Of a stretch of DNA of 64,000 bases, positions 1 through 10,859 are shown piece after piece. The position numbers were made by a program, and so were the translations under genes. The notes under the pieces are model-generated. The model was not told where the DNA came from. It searched no databases and was given only the letters and a program-made list of their open reading frames with translations. The DNA comes from Branchiostoma floridae (lineage: Eukaryota; Chordata; Leptocardii; Amphioxiformes; Branchiostomatidae), in contig NC_049988.1 of the NCBI RefSeq assembly GCF_000003815.2, forward strand, positions 22,578,645-22,642,644. The letters run 5' to 3'. Position 1 is the first letter of the stretch. Each line of letters starts with the position of its first letter.

Positions 1-217
1 TGCTTCCAAAAAAGATGTCAAACCCAACCTGTTAAGAAATAGCCAACACTAGTATTAGACTATAATATTGTTTATAACTGTTCATTGTAACTTGTGTATC
101 TCCTATGTTTATACCATGCACTTGCAATTAGCCCTCGGGTATAAACTCGTAAATAAACTTCTCAAAATATTTTTATACCACATCACTCCACATCTCATCT
201 CTACTGTTTGATTTCAG

Positions 218-228
218 GTCGTCCCTAG
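218..228 (+). CDS. CTLD-A, last coding exon only (C-type lectin membrane protein, cut by the left edge)
   Basis: The exon follows a splice acceptor TTTCAG at 212-217. With one base carried over from the previous exon it reads Gly-Arg-Pro-stop. The same tiny last exon closes CTLD-B (26224-26234) and CTLD-C (45672-45682). Bases 1-217 resemble the last intron of CTLD-B, including the stretch around 'CATCACTCCA' before the acceptor. All other exons of this copy lie outside the window, so nothing can be said about its lectin domain. Confidence 0.75.
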
Positions 229-2154
229 GTGACAGGCGGAACTATCTCCACTACTGTAAACCGGCCCTCCGGACATCTGCAGTAAAACTACTGGCCAGTA
301 AAACGATAAATATAAGAAATGTAGCAATGGGTCAAAAACAACATGTTGTTTTCTAAATCTATCTCCACCACTGTTAAGAATCCCTCCGGACATCTGCAGT
401 AAACTACTAGCCAGTAAAACGATTTTGTTTGGCCGTATGAAGTTCATTCTTGTTTTGGCGGCGTTTCCTACAAAACGATGAACTGACAGGACAGACAAAC
501 CGATTCGCTTAAAAAGCCTCACTCATGACATGACCGCAAACCGGCTCTCTGGACCTGCCCAGTAAAGACAAAAAATTAAACTACTAGCCAGTAAAACATT
601 AATATGAAAATATAGCAATGGGTCAAAATTAAACAGCACGTAGTTTTCTAAATCTATCTTCACCACTGTAAACGGCCCTGCCGACATCTGCAGTAAAAAT
701 ACTAGCCAGTAAAACGATAAATATAAAAAATGTTGCTATGGGCCCAAACAGCACTTTGTTTACAAGTTTGTTGAGTAGTAAAATAACGCACGAGAAAAAG
801 TGAATATGCACCAAAGTAATGATGCATGACTGTACAATTTTAGACACGACTCGGTTCTCTATTGCAGAGAATGTACCCATATTTTTTGGACGTAGGCAGA
901 AGGTTTTGTTTTACATACTATTAGGAAAGTCTAGAAAGTGAAAAGACCGTGTCAAAATGCTTCTTAAACGTTTCCTAAAAACAGGTAACACGGACAAAAT
1001 GCAAGCGAAAAAAAAAAAACTTCATCGTTTTCATAGTAGACAGACTACTCTTTGTTGCTGTAGTAAACGAGGAAAATGCCTAATACCATAACAACCCACT
1101 ATTTATTGATGGAAGGTCCTTAGACAATTTTCTTTATAAAAGCTGGTATGCTGTGCTCATGTAGGTCAGACATCGAAGTTAGGGCTGCCCATTGACAAGC
1201 ATGTTGAAATACGCTGAATGAAGGCTTCAAAAAAGTACTAACCCATAGTTCAATCTTTAAAATTCTTCTCCACCAGAAAGTCACTTGGGTCTAGTTTATA
1301 AGCATTCAAAGAAAACAGAGGGTTGTTTGGCTCATTCTCGGAGAAAAGCTCGCTCTATGAAATAAACCTCACCTTTGACCCATTTTCCCTCCTGATACAA
1401 CCAGTAGCACCCTATAACTAAAACCTGTCCTTACACCAGCTGAACTGCTGAACTGAACAAATTTTGACCCAAACAGGAAAGCTTAGACGCTACCTGTCTC
1501 TTCTAACTCAAAAAGTCTCCAGATTGGGCAAAAATTTTCAAGGAAAAGAAGGATTTTCAAGGATTTTAAGTCACACCCAAATCGTCTTCCCATTTTTTGC
1601 CCTCTACCGCGCAACGCAACTCTGACGTCAGCCCTGTAAGCCTTGACCACTGAAGAAACCACATTGGTGAAGCCGATCTGTACATGTGTGGCACTAAATT
1701 AAAGTTACCAATAGGAGCTATTGCTCCAGTTGTCTTACTGAGGGGTGATTGTGGTGAGAAAGATGTCGGTTAGCGTGAGGATCAGTCCGCTCTATATATG
1801 ATAATTGTCCATCGTTTCGACACTGACCATTGAAATGTAGTACCCAAAACTGTGTTCCACTCATGGCGTCTTTCTCTTTACCAAGGCAGCCCGGACACAC
1901 GTAAGTCCTGTTTTAGAACAAATCCCTCATTCTTGTTCTTCCATCTGACAGCATTTTGACATGAAAATAGAATCTATAAATAGGCAAACAAATAAAACAC
2001 TGTTGCATTTATTCAAACTTTCATTTTTCCAAAGACCCTTAAGTTGGTTCGTGTGACAGACTACTTAAGTACATTGAGAAAAATTTCACCCTGTACTTTT
2101 ATCAATTGATCACAAACCTTATTCCTTTCTATAGCGTTGCATAACCGAACACAT
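229..2154 (+). other. CTLD-A 3' UTR and duplicated downstream flank
   Basis: No protein-coding gene is seen. This stretch is homologous to the regions after CTLD-B (26235 to about 28080) and CTLD-C (45683 to about 47450), so it is part of the lectin duplication unit. It contains internal repeats of about 60 bases with the core CATCTGCAGTAAAACTACT, near 277, 393, 555 and 688. Two copies of a motif near 'GCACTTTGTTTACAAG' also recur in the homologous flanks. A short antisense reading frame at 1720-1864 is kept in all three copies (see findings). Confidence 0.7.
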
Positions 2155-2163
2155 TCATTTGTC

Positions 2164-3199
2164 GGGTTCGCTTAAAAGGCTGGGCTGTCTACCAGGCCAG
2201 GCTACCTGGCCTGTCTACCTGGCCTGGCTATCACGTCAGGCTACTCAGATCCCCCCATTCATAGCCCCATCATGTGGCACTCAGCCAAAATAGCTGATTG
2301 ACAGGCATAGTAATTGCTAATCTTCAACACTGCCAGTGCCCTGAGGTTGGCCTGTCCACTGGCTGGACCCTTCTGGAATGTGTCTGGGAGGCCTTCCTTG
2401 CAGCTGTCAGGAACGCATTCAAGTACTGTACCAGTACTGTGTTCGGTAAATGCTTTAGGGTGTTAGACCTAGAAAACAGAGGTCCTGGGTTCAAATCCTT
2501 TGACATGTCACAAAATCTGTGCTGTTAACAGTACTTTCCCCACTCCAGCTTGTACAAGGGGGTTGGAGAGATTATTGGCAGTGGAAGGAGAGGATTGGGC
2601 TCTGTCCTGGACACAAAAATTGTACAGTGGATAACAATCCACAGCCTCAAAAATGCTATGTGACTACTAAGATTTTGTATGTCAACATGGCATACTAGCA
2701 TAGAGAACAAGGAGGTACATGTAATTATACCCCCCTTGGTCAGTACAAGTTTAGCTTTACAGTGAGCAAGTGATTTATGCTCTCCCTTCTTGTTGCACAA
2801 GCTGAGATAGTTTCTGTTCTAGAAGATAGATATTCAATAAAGAAACAAATTTCTGTTGCTGGCAAGCCCATTCTTACACACACACACACACACATTTACA
2901 CACCCACAAACATACACAAACACAGTGCTGGTACTTGTGTTCCTGACATGCTGCAAGCAAGGCCTCCCAGACACATTCCCAAAGGGCCCAGCCAGTGGTG
3001 GACAGGGCAACCTTGGGTCACTGGCACTAGCAGGGTTGGAGATCAGCAATTACTATGCCTGTCAATCAGCTATTTTGGCTGAGTGCCATATGATGGGGCT
3101 ATGAATGGGGGGATCTGAGTAGCCTGACGTGATAGCCAGGCCAGGTAGACAGGCAAGGTAGCCTGGCCTGGTAGACAGCCCAGCCTTTTAAGCGAACCC
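2164..3199. mobile_element. Non-autonomous DNA transposon with roughly 290-bp terminal inverted repeats, 9-bp target duplication (Mutator-like)
   Basis: The left end starts GGGTTCGCTTAAAAGGCTGG at 2164 and the right end is its reverse complement, closing at 3199. The first 160 bases of the arms are nearly identical. Weaker match continues to about 2455 on the left and 2915 on the right. The element is flanked by TCATTTGTC at 2155-2163 and 3200-3208. The related flank after CTLD-C (near 47290) has a single uninterrupted copy of this target. No transposase is visible; the centre holds anonymous sequence and an AC microsatellite at about 2876-2898. Long inverted repeats plus a 9-bp duplication fit Mutator-like elements by established knowledge; the superfamily is an inference. 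Confidence 0.85.
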
Positions 3200-3385
3200 T
3201 CATTTGTCCAGTAGTACTCCACTCAACAGGGTGGACCGTGACTCTTTGAAAAAATTGTGCTGTACTAATGCTAGTAATACTAGCATTATACTAATTTATT
3301 TCTCTTATTAAAAAGACAACTTAGTACCGAACTATCAAGCTTGTTTACATATAAAGAGACACATTATTACGAGACACATAACATT

Positions 3386-3619
3386 ATCGAGAAAACCCCC
3401 ACCATCCATTACGATGCAGTCCTAGAATGGAACCCCCAAGGCAAAAGACGAAGACCTAGGCTGTCCTGGAGGCGAGGAGTCATGAAGGACCTACAACATG
3501 CAAAAACCTCGTGGCAGGAGGCTAAGACAACCGCCAAAGACCGAGGAAGGTGGAGGCATCTCACCGAGGCCCTGTGCTCCAGAAGGGGCATAGAGGATTA
3601 AGTAAGTCAAGTAAGTCAT
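3386..3619 (+). mobile_element. 5'-truncated non-LTR retrotransposon tail
   Basis: Reading 3404-3600 gives the typical end of a LINE reverse-transcriptase protein: a GKRRRPR..WRR motif, then DLQHAKTSWQEA and DRGRWRHL, ending ALCSRRGIED and a stop. It is followed by a short direct-repeat tail of AAGTAAGTC type. The matching flanks near 28015-28080 and 47455-47530 run straight through this point, which places the insertion between about 3386 and 3619. The exact ends and family are not resolved. Confidence 0.7.
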
Positions 3620-3792
3620 GTGCACTGTCTGAAATATGATTACGTTAACAACTGATCATTACCTCATTATCTCTTATGTAAAAGTACAATAAGAAGGAAG
3701 GAAGAACAACGAAAGGTCGAATAATAAAGGCAGCTCCTCTGAAGTGTAGGCGGAACACGCCACACGCTGAATGTGGATAAGCAGGCAATAAA

Positions 3793-3890
3793 TGACCTTT
3801 CACCCCACCATGCCCGTCACCTTTCACCTCTTGCTGCTCCAAACGCTTGCGGGAGGATTGTGCGGAGGTAATAATCATCACTGAAAGCAG
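3793..3890 (+). promoter_or_regulatory. ZNF1 promoter block with two DR1-like sites and non-coding exon 1
   Basis: Two copies of TGACCTTTCACCCC-type sequence lie at 3793-3806 and 3817-3830. Read on the other strand each is GGGTGA-A-AGGTCA or GGGTGA-A-AGGTGA, two RGKTSA half sites spaced by one base, which is the DR1 arrangement bound by RXR, HNF4 or COUP-type nuclear receptors. About 50 bases upstream is GTGTAGGCGGAAC. The conserved stretch runs through AGGATTGTGCGGAGGTAATA to a splice donor CAG|GTAAGAACGA at 3890/3891. The same block precedes every zinc-finger gene here. The exact transcription start is not known. Confidence 0.75.
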
Positions 3891-4709
3891 GTAAGAACGA
3901 GATATACATGCAACATGACTCCATTATTATGAACTATAAGGGATAGAGATCACCTCTATGGTATGTCCGGTACATTAGACAGAAATGTAAGTCTTTTCGG
4001 GATGACAAAATGGGGGTGGGGAGGAGGGGGGGGGGGCATTTTTACCTTCACGACAACAAAGGGAAACGTCGTTGTTGTTTTGCTCTATTTCTTTTACTTC
4101 CTCATTTTCTTGTTCAAATAAATAATGAACTGAGAAGACCCGTGTCACCATGGTTACTGGAGGTGTAGCAGACTCCCTGTGGTGTTCGGTTACATGTAGC
4201 AAGTATCAGCTAGAGGGGCTGGATTATGAATGTCTTTGTGTAAGACTAAACAGGTCTTGTTTAAAACCGCTAGTCTACCAGACAGGCGACTGATAATTCT
4301 ACTGAAGATGCCGCCGGGGTCATTTAGGTCATTGGGAGAGTATACTGTAAAATGGGTGGCGCTTTTATGAGGGGCGATTTGCTATAGAATGAGCTGTAGG
4401 CAATCTCAAAAGGCTTGGAGCTAAAATTACCAAAATATAAATCTTTTGACGATAGATCAAAAAACATCTTGGGAAAAATGAACTTATCATTTCCTATCAC
4501 TTCATGTTCTGTCGTAAACGTATATTCAAAACATATATTGTAATTGCAATGGCACAACAAGCAACAAGAAAACGACACACGACCGTAAATAACTAAATGT
4601 TAGGCTAGGCCATGCAAAGGTAAACATTTATTTGGTTGCTTATAACTATCCAGTTTAATTTGCTTCTTTTCTAATATTTTCTACTTCATCCCCTTTCGTT
4701 AAGTTCGAC

Positions 4710-5684
4710 ATGACAGAGGCAGGTAATGGGTCTCCTACTGCTGTTCCGAAGAACCTCGGTCATGGGTCTCCCACTGGAGTTTTGTGTGACGGGGATGCGA
4801 GCACAACCAGTTCGGTCAGTCAACCAAATGCAAACACTGGTGAGAAACCCTACATGTGTGATGAATGTGGGTACAGGACAGCTCGGAAGTCTTCCTTATC
4901 CCGACATATGAGAATTCATACTGGCGAAAAGCCTTACAAGTGTGACCAGTGTGACTTTTCTGCTGCACAAAAATCCAACTTGGACAGTCATCTAGCAACG
5001 CACACTGGTGATAAGCCCTACATGTGTGGGGAGTGTGGGTACAGGACAGCAAAGAAATCTCACCTATCCAGACATATGAGAACTCATACCGGGGACACAC
5101 CCTACAAGTGCGACAAGTGTGACTATTCTACATCAAGGAAATACCATTTGAAGCAACATCTAGCCAAACACACTGGTGATAAGCCCTACATGTGTGGGGA
5201 GTGTGGGTACAGGACAACTTGGAAGTCTGACTTATCCATACATTTAAGAACTCATACTGGAGAAAAACCCTACAAGTGTGACCAGTGTGACTATTCTGCT
5301 TCACGAAAATCCAGTTTGGGCCTACATCTAGCCCAACACACTGGTGATAAGCCCTACATGTGTGGAGAGTGTGGGTACAGGACAGCTCAGAAGTCTAATT
5401 TGGCCGACCATATGAGAACTCATACCGGTGAAAAACCCTACAAGTGTGACCAGTGTGACTATTCTGCTGCACATAAGTCGTCCTTGAACCATCATCTAGC
5501 CATGCACGCTGGTGATAAACCCTACATGTGTGGAGAGTGTGGGTACAGAACAGCTATGAAGTTTCATTTAGCCGAACACATGAGAACTCATACTGGAGAA
5601 AAACCCTACAAGTGTGACCAGTGTGACTATTCTGCAGCGAAGAAAAGTCATTTGAACCGACATTTCAGACGACACATAAACTGA
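4710..5684 (+). CDS. ZNF1: C2H2 zinc-finger protein, 10 fingers
   Basis: The product has 324 residues. After a splice acceptor at 4702-4703, ATG opens the family N-terminus (MTEAGNGSPT, then a second GSPT). There is no KRAB, BTB or SCAN domain. Ten intact fingers of the form CX2CX12HX3H start near residue 48. Odd fingers are [11 protein letters not shown] type, even ones YKCDQCDYSAA type, joined by TGEKP or TGDKP linkers. Predicted contact residues (-1,2,3,6) are RSSR, QSNS, KSHR, RYHQ, WSDI, RSSL, QSND, HSSH, MFHE, KSHR. Such arrays bind DNA in a sequence-specific manner in the nucleus; target and activity are unknown. The protein ends just after finger 10 (RRHIN), so this copy looks intact, with relics of further fingers after the stop. 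Confidence 0.92.
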   Translation: MTEAGNGSPTAVPKNLGHGSPTGVLCDGDASTTSSVSQPNANTGEKPYMCDECGYRTARKSSLSRHMRIHTGEKPYKCDQCDFSAAQKSNLDSHLATHTGDKPYMCGECGYRTAKKSHLSRHMRTHTGDTPYKCDKCDYSTSRKYHLKQHLAKHTGDKPYMCGECGYRTTWKSDLSIHLRTHTGEKPYKCDQCDYSASRKSSLGLHLAQHTGDKPYMCGECGYRTAQKSNLADHMRTHTGEKPYKCDQCDYSAAHKSSLNHHLAMHAGDKPYMCGECGYRTAMKFHLAEHMRTHTGEKPYKCDQCDYSAAKKSHLNRHFRRHIN

Positions 5685-5692
5685 TTACGTAC

Positions 5693-5832
5693 TTGTGGGG
5701 AGTGTGGGTACAGGACAGCACGGATCTACGTTGATGAATATACTATAATTCAAAACTTTACAGGTGTGACCAGTGCGACTATTCTACAGGAAGAAAATCT
5801 ACTTTGGACAAGCATCGTAACACACCCATGAG
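5693..5832 (+). pseudogene. Relic fingers after ZNF1
   Basis: After the stop, fragments with clear finger wording remain: TGTGGGGAGTGTGGGTACAG near 5695 and GTGTGACCAGTGCGACTATT near 5764. They are separated by about 40 bases of unrelated sequence and by frame breaks. The ancestral gene probably had two more fingers. Confidence 0.7.
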
Positions 5833-7256
5833 GAAAACCACATGTATGTGATTTCGGGACTTGTAAGATTAAGAAGACTCCTATATCATACCAGTGTTGT
5901 ATGTCTAGTCTTGTAGTTTAAACACTCATGGTAAACTCTGAAAGCGTCGCGAGGCTGGAAGAGGAACAACAGAAATCATCTACAAGTAGCTAAAATACCA
6001 TATGTATATGCAACTTGCATGTTAGAAAAACACTGCACGTCCTATTCCAATATTAAATATTTGAGACTAGCTTATCTCACAGTTACAGTGCATATGCTAT
6101 AGCGATGTCACATATTCTCAAAGTTCTATATCCTTATCTTCTTTCTATTGAGGCGACCGCCTTCAGCGTTTTGAAGCCTCTGTAAGCTTTAGTGGTGTCG
6201 AGTCTGCTGAGAAGGGTGGTTATGCCGACAGACACTTAAAGTCAGATTTGAGTCTTAAAGATGTCCAGGTGGAATATAAGGCGCCCTCCGCGGGAAATTC
6301 GTGCCAGTCTTTGATGGTACGTGGGGAAAATGATCTCTGCCGATACAGTGTACTACTTTGGGTGGCTTGGTGTGCGGCCGTGTGCATATGGCGTGAGTAC
6401 GTATGAAATTTTGTGACATGAGATGTAGTTTCAGTAACTGGCTACTATGTCAGAATATAACTGATTATAAGTAAGTTTAATAAAAAGTACACATTCTTGC
6501 GAAGTGAGCTTCCTTGACATAGAATGCAGTGTTTTATTGCCAGTCATGTCTGATATGTAAGAATATAAGGCCATAACTGATTAGTTCCTGTCTTTGATGG
6601 TACGCGGGGAAAATGTTCTCTGCCGATACAGTGTACTACTTTGAGTGGCTTGGTATGCGGCCGAGTGCATAGGAAGCAATTGTGGACTAAGTGGGGACTT
6701 GTCTTGTGGAGTGAGATTTTGTGATATAAAATGTTGTTTCGGTTACTCATGACTGATATCTGAAAACATAACTGATTAGTGAAAATAAGGAAGTTTAGTA
6801 AAAGTATTTTTTTTGCCGAGTTAGCTGCTGTGAAATAAAATGTAGTTGCAGTGACTGCCATGGCTATATGTAAGAACATAACTGATTATCGAAAATAAGG
6901 AAGTTTGATAAAAGTATAAATTCTACTCTATTGTCTCGTGCTTAACAATATTGTGTCACAGAAGTAGTCCAAAGTGTTCTACCGTGTTTGGTCAAAGAGA
7001 CTTGTAAACTGTCACAGCTTGTAGTACTAACGAGAAAAATTACGACGGGACACATTGCATTATCACTCACCAACACAGGGCACACAATGTCTTAACTGTA
7101 TTACGTTAACGGATTTTTTCCGTGCTATGTGTGAACACGATGAGAAGGAAGGAAGAAACGGAAAGGCAAATCCGGAAAAGTCACATGATAAAGGCAGCTT
7201 CTCTGACGTGTAGGCGGATCGCGCTGCACACTGAATTTGTATAAGCAGGCATTAAA
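5833..7256 (+). other. ZNF1 3' flank with antisense LINE fossil
   Basis: No gene is seen. The stretch 6143-6395 on the minus strand matches the C-terminal reverse-transcriptase segment described at 39630-39895; a second partial copy lies at about 6589-6672. An AATAAA poly(A) signal sits near 6480 (TTTAATAAAAAG), and a GATAAA variant near 6908. The 6590-7256 part is nearly the same as 31440-32141 after ZNF6. Confidence 0.65.
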
Positions 7257-7357
7257 TGACCTTTCACCCCCACAGTCAGTCAACTTTCACCCCTTGCTGC
7301 TCTAGACAGACGCTTGCAGGAGGATTGTGCGGAGGTAATAATCATCACTGTAAACAG
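7257..7357 (+). promoter_or_regulatory. ZNF2 promoter block and exon 1
   Basis: DR1-like sites are at 7257-7270 and 7280-7293 (the second has TCAACTTT in place of TCACCTTT, which weakens one half site). The donor CAG|GTAAGAACG is at 7357/7358. The intron runs to the acceptor at 8111-8112. Confidence 0.7.
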
Positions 7358-8114
7358 GTAAGAACGATATACACATGGAACCTGACTGCATTATTATGAA
7401 CTGTAAGAGGTAGAGGTCATTTTTATGGTATTTGGGCTACACTAGGCAGAAATGTAAGACTTTTCAAGGTATCTTCAAGGTATGACGAAAATAGGGGTTG
7501 GGAGGGGGGCATCTTTACCTTCACGGAAACAAAGGAAAACATTGTTTTTGCACCGCTTCTTCTACTTTTTTTTCTCAAAACAAATAATGAACTGGCAAGA
7601 CCGATGTCTTTATGGTTACTGGAGGTATATCAGACACCCTGTTGTGTTCGGTTACATGTAGCAAGTATCAGTACAATTCTCGACGGGCTGGATTATGAAT
7701 GTGTTTGTGTAAAACTGAACAGATCTTGCTTGAAACCAACCCGACAGAAGACCAATGGATGATCCTTGCCTTACCCTCGCGGAAGAAAGGCGTACTGTTT
7801 TCTCTCCATTTCTTATATTTTCTCTTCTTTTCCAAACAAATTAGGTTTATGAACTGGGCGACACTTTTGTCGGTGTTTGGTTACATAATCGACTTCAAAG
7901 TAAGTAAATAAAGTAGTTGGATATAATAGAAGTCAGCTTGATCACAACTTTAGTTCCAGCCAGCATTTGTATTGGTGCAATACATAAAATAAAGTAGAAT
8001 GTCAGGAAAACTTTATTACTAGTATTTCCTTTAGTTTATAACTAAGAAATCTAGATCATCGAAATACAGATTGTTCGTTTCATCTCTTTAAATCTTTTTC
8101 TATCATTATTAGAT

Positions 8115-9080
8115 ATGGCAAAGGGAGGTAATTGGTCTCCTACTGCTGTTTACCAAGACTTCCGTGATCTGTCTCCTACTGGAGTTTCATGCGACAGGGA
8201 TGCAAGCGAAGGCGAAGAGCAGCCCACAGCCAACACAACCAGTCAACTGCAGACACAGACTAGTGATAAGCCCTACATGTTTGGGGAGTGTGCGTACAGG
8301 ACAGCTAAGAAGTCTCATTTAGCCGAACATATGAGAACTCATACTGGTGAAAAACCCTACAAGTGTGACCAGTGTGACTATTCTGCATCAAAGAAATGCA
8401 ATTTGGATTATCATTCAGCCAAGCACACTGGTGATAAGCTCTACATGTGTGGGGAGTGTGGGTACAGGACAGCTCGAAAGCCTGACTTAATGAAACATAT
8501 GAGAAGTCATACAGGTGAAAAACCCTACAAGTGTGACCAGTGCGACTATTCTACAGCACGTAAGTCCACATTGTGCCAACATAAAGCCAGTCACACTGGC
8601 GATAAGCCCTACATGTGTGGCGAGTGTGGGTACAGAACAGTTTACAAGTCTTACTTATCCCAACATATGAGAACTCATACCGGTGAAAAACCATACAAAT
8701 GTGACCAGTGTGACTATTCTGCTGCACATAAATCCAACTTGGACAAACATTTATCCAAGCACACTGGTGATAAGCCCTACATGTGTGGGGAGTGTGGGTA
8801 CATGACAGCTCGGAGGTCTGACTTGTCGCGACACATGAGAACTCATACAGGTGAAAGAAACTACAAGTGTGACCAGTGTGACTATTCTGCTGCACATAAA
8901 GTCAGTTTGGTCAATCATCAAGCAAAGCACACTGGTGATAAGCCCTACATGTGTGGAGAGTGTGGGTACAGGGCAACTCTTAAGTATACCTTAACCCGAC
9001 ATATGAGAACTCATACTGGTGAAAAACCCTACAAGTGTAACCAGTGTGACTATTCTGCAGCAAAGAAATACCAATTGTAG
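8115..9080 (+). CDS. ZNF2: C2H2 zinc-finger protein, 8 intact fingers, first and last degenerate
   Basis: The product has 321 residues. It starts MAKGGNWSPT, right after an acceptor TTATTAG. Finger 1 reads YMFGECAYRTA, so its first zinc-binding Cys is Phe and it should not fold normally. Fingers 2-9 are intact. The tenth stops after KKYQL, before its two His. Contact residues (-1,2,3,6) are KSHE (degenerate), KCNY, RPDK, RSTQ, YSYQ, HSNK, RSDR, HVSN, LYTR. ZNF7 (33037) is its close twin, with the same first seven contact sets, and their flanks also match, so the pair arose by segmental duplication. Function in DNA binding is inferred from the fold. Confidence 0.9.
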   Translation: MAKGGNWSPTAVYQDFRDLSPTGVSCDRDASEGEEQPTANTTSQLQTQTSDKPYMFGECAYRTAKKSHLAEHMRTHTGEKPYKCDQCDYSASKKCNLDYHSAKHTGDKLYMCGECGYRTARKPDLMKHMRSHTGEKPYKCDQCDYSTARKSTLCQHKASHTGDKPYMCGECGYRTVYKSYLSQHMRTHTGEKPYKCDQCDYSAAHKSNLDKHLSKHTGDKPYMCGECGYMTARRSDLSRHMRTHTGERNYKCDQCDYSAAHKVSLVNHQAKHTGDKPYMCGECGYRATLKYTLTRHMRTHTGEKPYKCNQCDYSAAKKYQL

Positions 9081-9455
9081 CATTTGTAAACCATCGAGAA
9101 ACACAACACTGTATGTTTGAGAAATATATTCAGGACATCTGAAGACAACACCTTTATCTAAACTTATATCGGAACAGACAGTGTACCAGTGTTGTATATT
9201 ATCTGGCTGTAGTAAACACTAATGGTAAATTGAAGGCATAGGTCCTGGAAAAACTCTACAAGAGAAGTCATGTACTAGAAGCTAAAATATATGTAAATGC
9301 AGGAAGAACACGTGTCGTATTCTAATGCACGAGAACAAGTCATCTCACAGTTATGAGCGTGTATATGCTGTGCTGATGTGTTCTATGGTCAGTTATATTC
9401 CTTTTTCTATTGAAGTTCTATAAAAGAATATAGCTATTGTGTGAAAATTAGGAAG

Positions 9456-9729
9456 TTTAATAAAGGCACAAATCCGATTCTATTGTGTCTTGTGTCGAAG
9501 GTGACTTCTTCTCTTTAATAAAAGCACAAATCCGTTCTATTGTATCTTGTGTCGAAGGTGACTTCTTCTCTTTAATAAAAGCACAAATCCGATTATATTG
9601 TGTCTTGTGTCGAAGGTGACTTCTTCTCTTTAATAAAAGCACAAATCCTATTCTATTGTATCTTGTGTCGAAGGAGACTTCTTCTCTTTGATAAAAGCAC
9701 AAATCCGATTCTATTGTGTCTTGTGTGGA
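9456..9729 (+). repeat. 58-bp tandem repeat carrying a poly(A) signal, 5 copies (ZNF2 3' UTR)
   Basis: Each unit opens TTTAATAAAAGCACAAATCC (or TTGATAAAAG in the fifth) and continues with a GT-rich stretch TTGTGTCTTGTGTC about 25 bases later, then ACTTCTTCTC. AATAAA followed by a GT-rich element is the layout of a cleavage and polyadenylation site, so the array multiplies the signal. Paralogous arrays have 6 copies (17543), 4 copies (34317) and 1 copy (62251). Confidence 0.85.
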
Positions 9730-9962
9730 CAATGTTGTGCTGGCCCGTTGGTCCATCCCAGATGTGCTCCATCCCAGAAACGCCACTGTTTACGCCGAGG
9801 TCTCCATATTTGGTTCGACCTCGTGACGCTTTCTTGACGTTTTTGGATGCTCTGCTATGAGGATGATTGATGCATAGTTCGTAATCTACGCGATCGAAAT
9901 CTAATTTATGAAGCAGCCGCTGAGCCTAGATCTTAGGTGATTATGTGAGGGTTAGACCGGCC
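9730..9962 (+). other. Conserved spacer between the two tandem arrays
   Basis: The sequence starting GGACAATGTTGTGCTGGCCC recurs with little change at 17872-18107, 34533 and 62283. No coding potential is seen beyond chance frames. Confidence 0.6.
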
Positions 9963-10808
9963 GTCTGCTGTAGAAGGAGTGGCGTATCCCAGAAGCGCGT
10001 CTGCTGTAGAAGGAGTGGCGTATCCCAGAAGCGCGTCTGCTGTAGAAGGAGTGGCGTATCCCAGAAGCGCGTCTGCTGTACAAGGGGTGGCGTAGCCCAG
10101 AAGCGCGTCTGCTGTAGAAGGGGTGGCGTAGCCCAGAAGCGCGTCTGCTGTAGAAGGGGTGGCGTATCCCAGAAGCACGTCTGCTGTAGAAGGGGTGGCG
10201 TATCCCGGAAGCGCGTCTGCTGTAGAAGGGGTGGCGTATCCCAGAAGCACGTCTGCTGTAGAAGGGGTGGCGTATCACGGAAGCGTGTCTGCTGTAGAAG
10301 GGGTGGTGTATCACGGAAGCGTGTCTGCTGTAGAAGGGGTGGTGTATCCCGGAAGCGCGTCTGCTGTAGAAGGGGTGGCGTATCCCGGAAGCGCGTCTGC
10401 TGTAGAAGGGGTGGCGTATCCCGGAAGCGCGTCTGCTGTAGAAGGGGTGGCGTATCCAAGAAGCGCGTCTGCAGTAGAAGGGATGCGTAGAAGGGGTGGC
10501 GTACCCAGAAGCGCGTCTGCTGTAGAAGGAGTGGCGTATCCCAGAAGCGTGTCTGCTGTAGAAGGGGTGGGGTATCCCAGAAGCGTGTCTGCTGTTGAAG
10601 GGGTGGGGTATCCCAGAAGCGTGTCTGCTGTAGAAGGAGTGGCGTATCCCAGAAGCATGTCGGCTGTAGAAGTGGTGGCGTATCCCAGAAGCGCGTCTGC
10701 TGTAGAAGGGGTGGCGTATACCAGAAGCGCGTCTGCTGTAGAAGTGGTGGCGTATCCCAGAAGCACGTCTGCTGTAGAAGGGGTGGCGTATCCCAAAAGC
10801 GCGTCTGA
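9963..10808 (+). repeat. 36-bp minisatellite, about 23.5 copies
   Basis: The unit reads GTCTGCTGTAGAAGGGGTGG then CGTATCCCAGAAGCGC, 36 bases. Because 36 is divisible by three, several frames stay open on both strands, for example a 12-residue repeat GVAYPRSASAVE on the + strand, without good evidence of translation. One unit near 10480-10500 is disrupted. Shorter arrays of the same unit follow ZNF4, ZNF7 and ZNF11. Confidence 0.95.
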
Positions 10809-10827
10809 GCGGGTTTAGACATTTGTT

Positions 10828-10859
10828 ATGCAAATTGCCTCCTTATTGATTATGCAAAT
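10828..10859 (+). promoter_or_regulatory. Paired octamer motifs
   Basis: Two perfect ATGCAAAT octamers lie at 10828-10835 and 10852-10859, 24 bases apart. ATGCAAAT is the known POU/Oct binding site. The pair is kept at the same spacing after the minisatellite at 35160 and 35184; one of the two survives at 18563 and at 63028. Use as a regulatory site is an inference. Confidence 0.45.

Noticed and set aside
4816-5100. Minus-strand frames opposite the zinc fingers (rich in [11 protein letters not shown])
   Set aside because: They are the antisense shadow of the repeated finger sequence in every gene.
9963-10808. A CRISPR-like array because the repeat unit is 36 bases
   Set aside because: The repeats are directly adjacent with no unique spacers, and the context is an animal genome.
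9933-10833. Long open frames on both strands over the 36-bp minisatellite
   Set aside because: The period is divisible by three, so frames stay open by default; no splice sites, start context or homology supports a protein.
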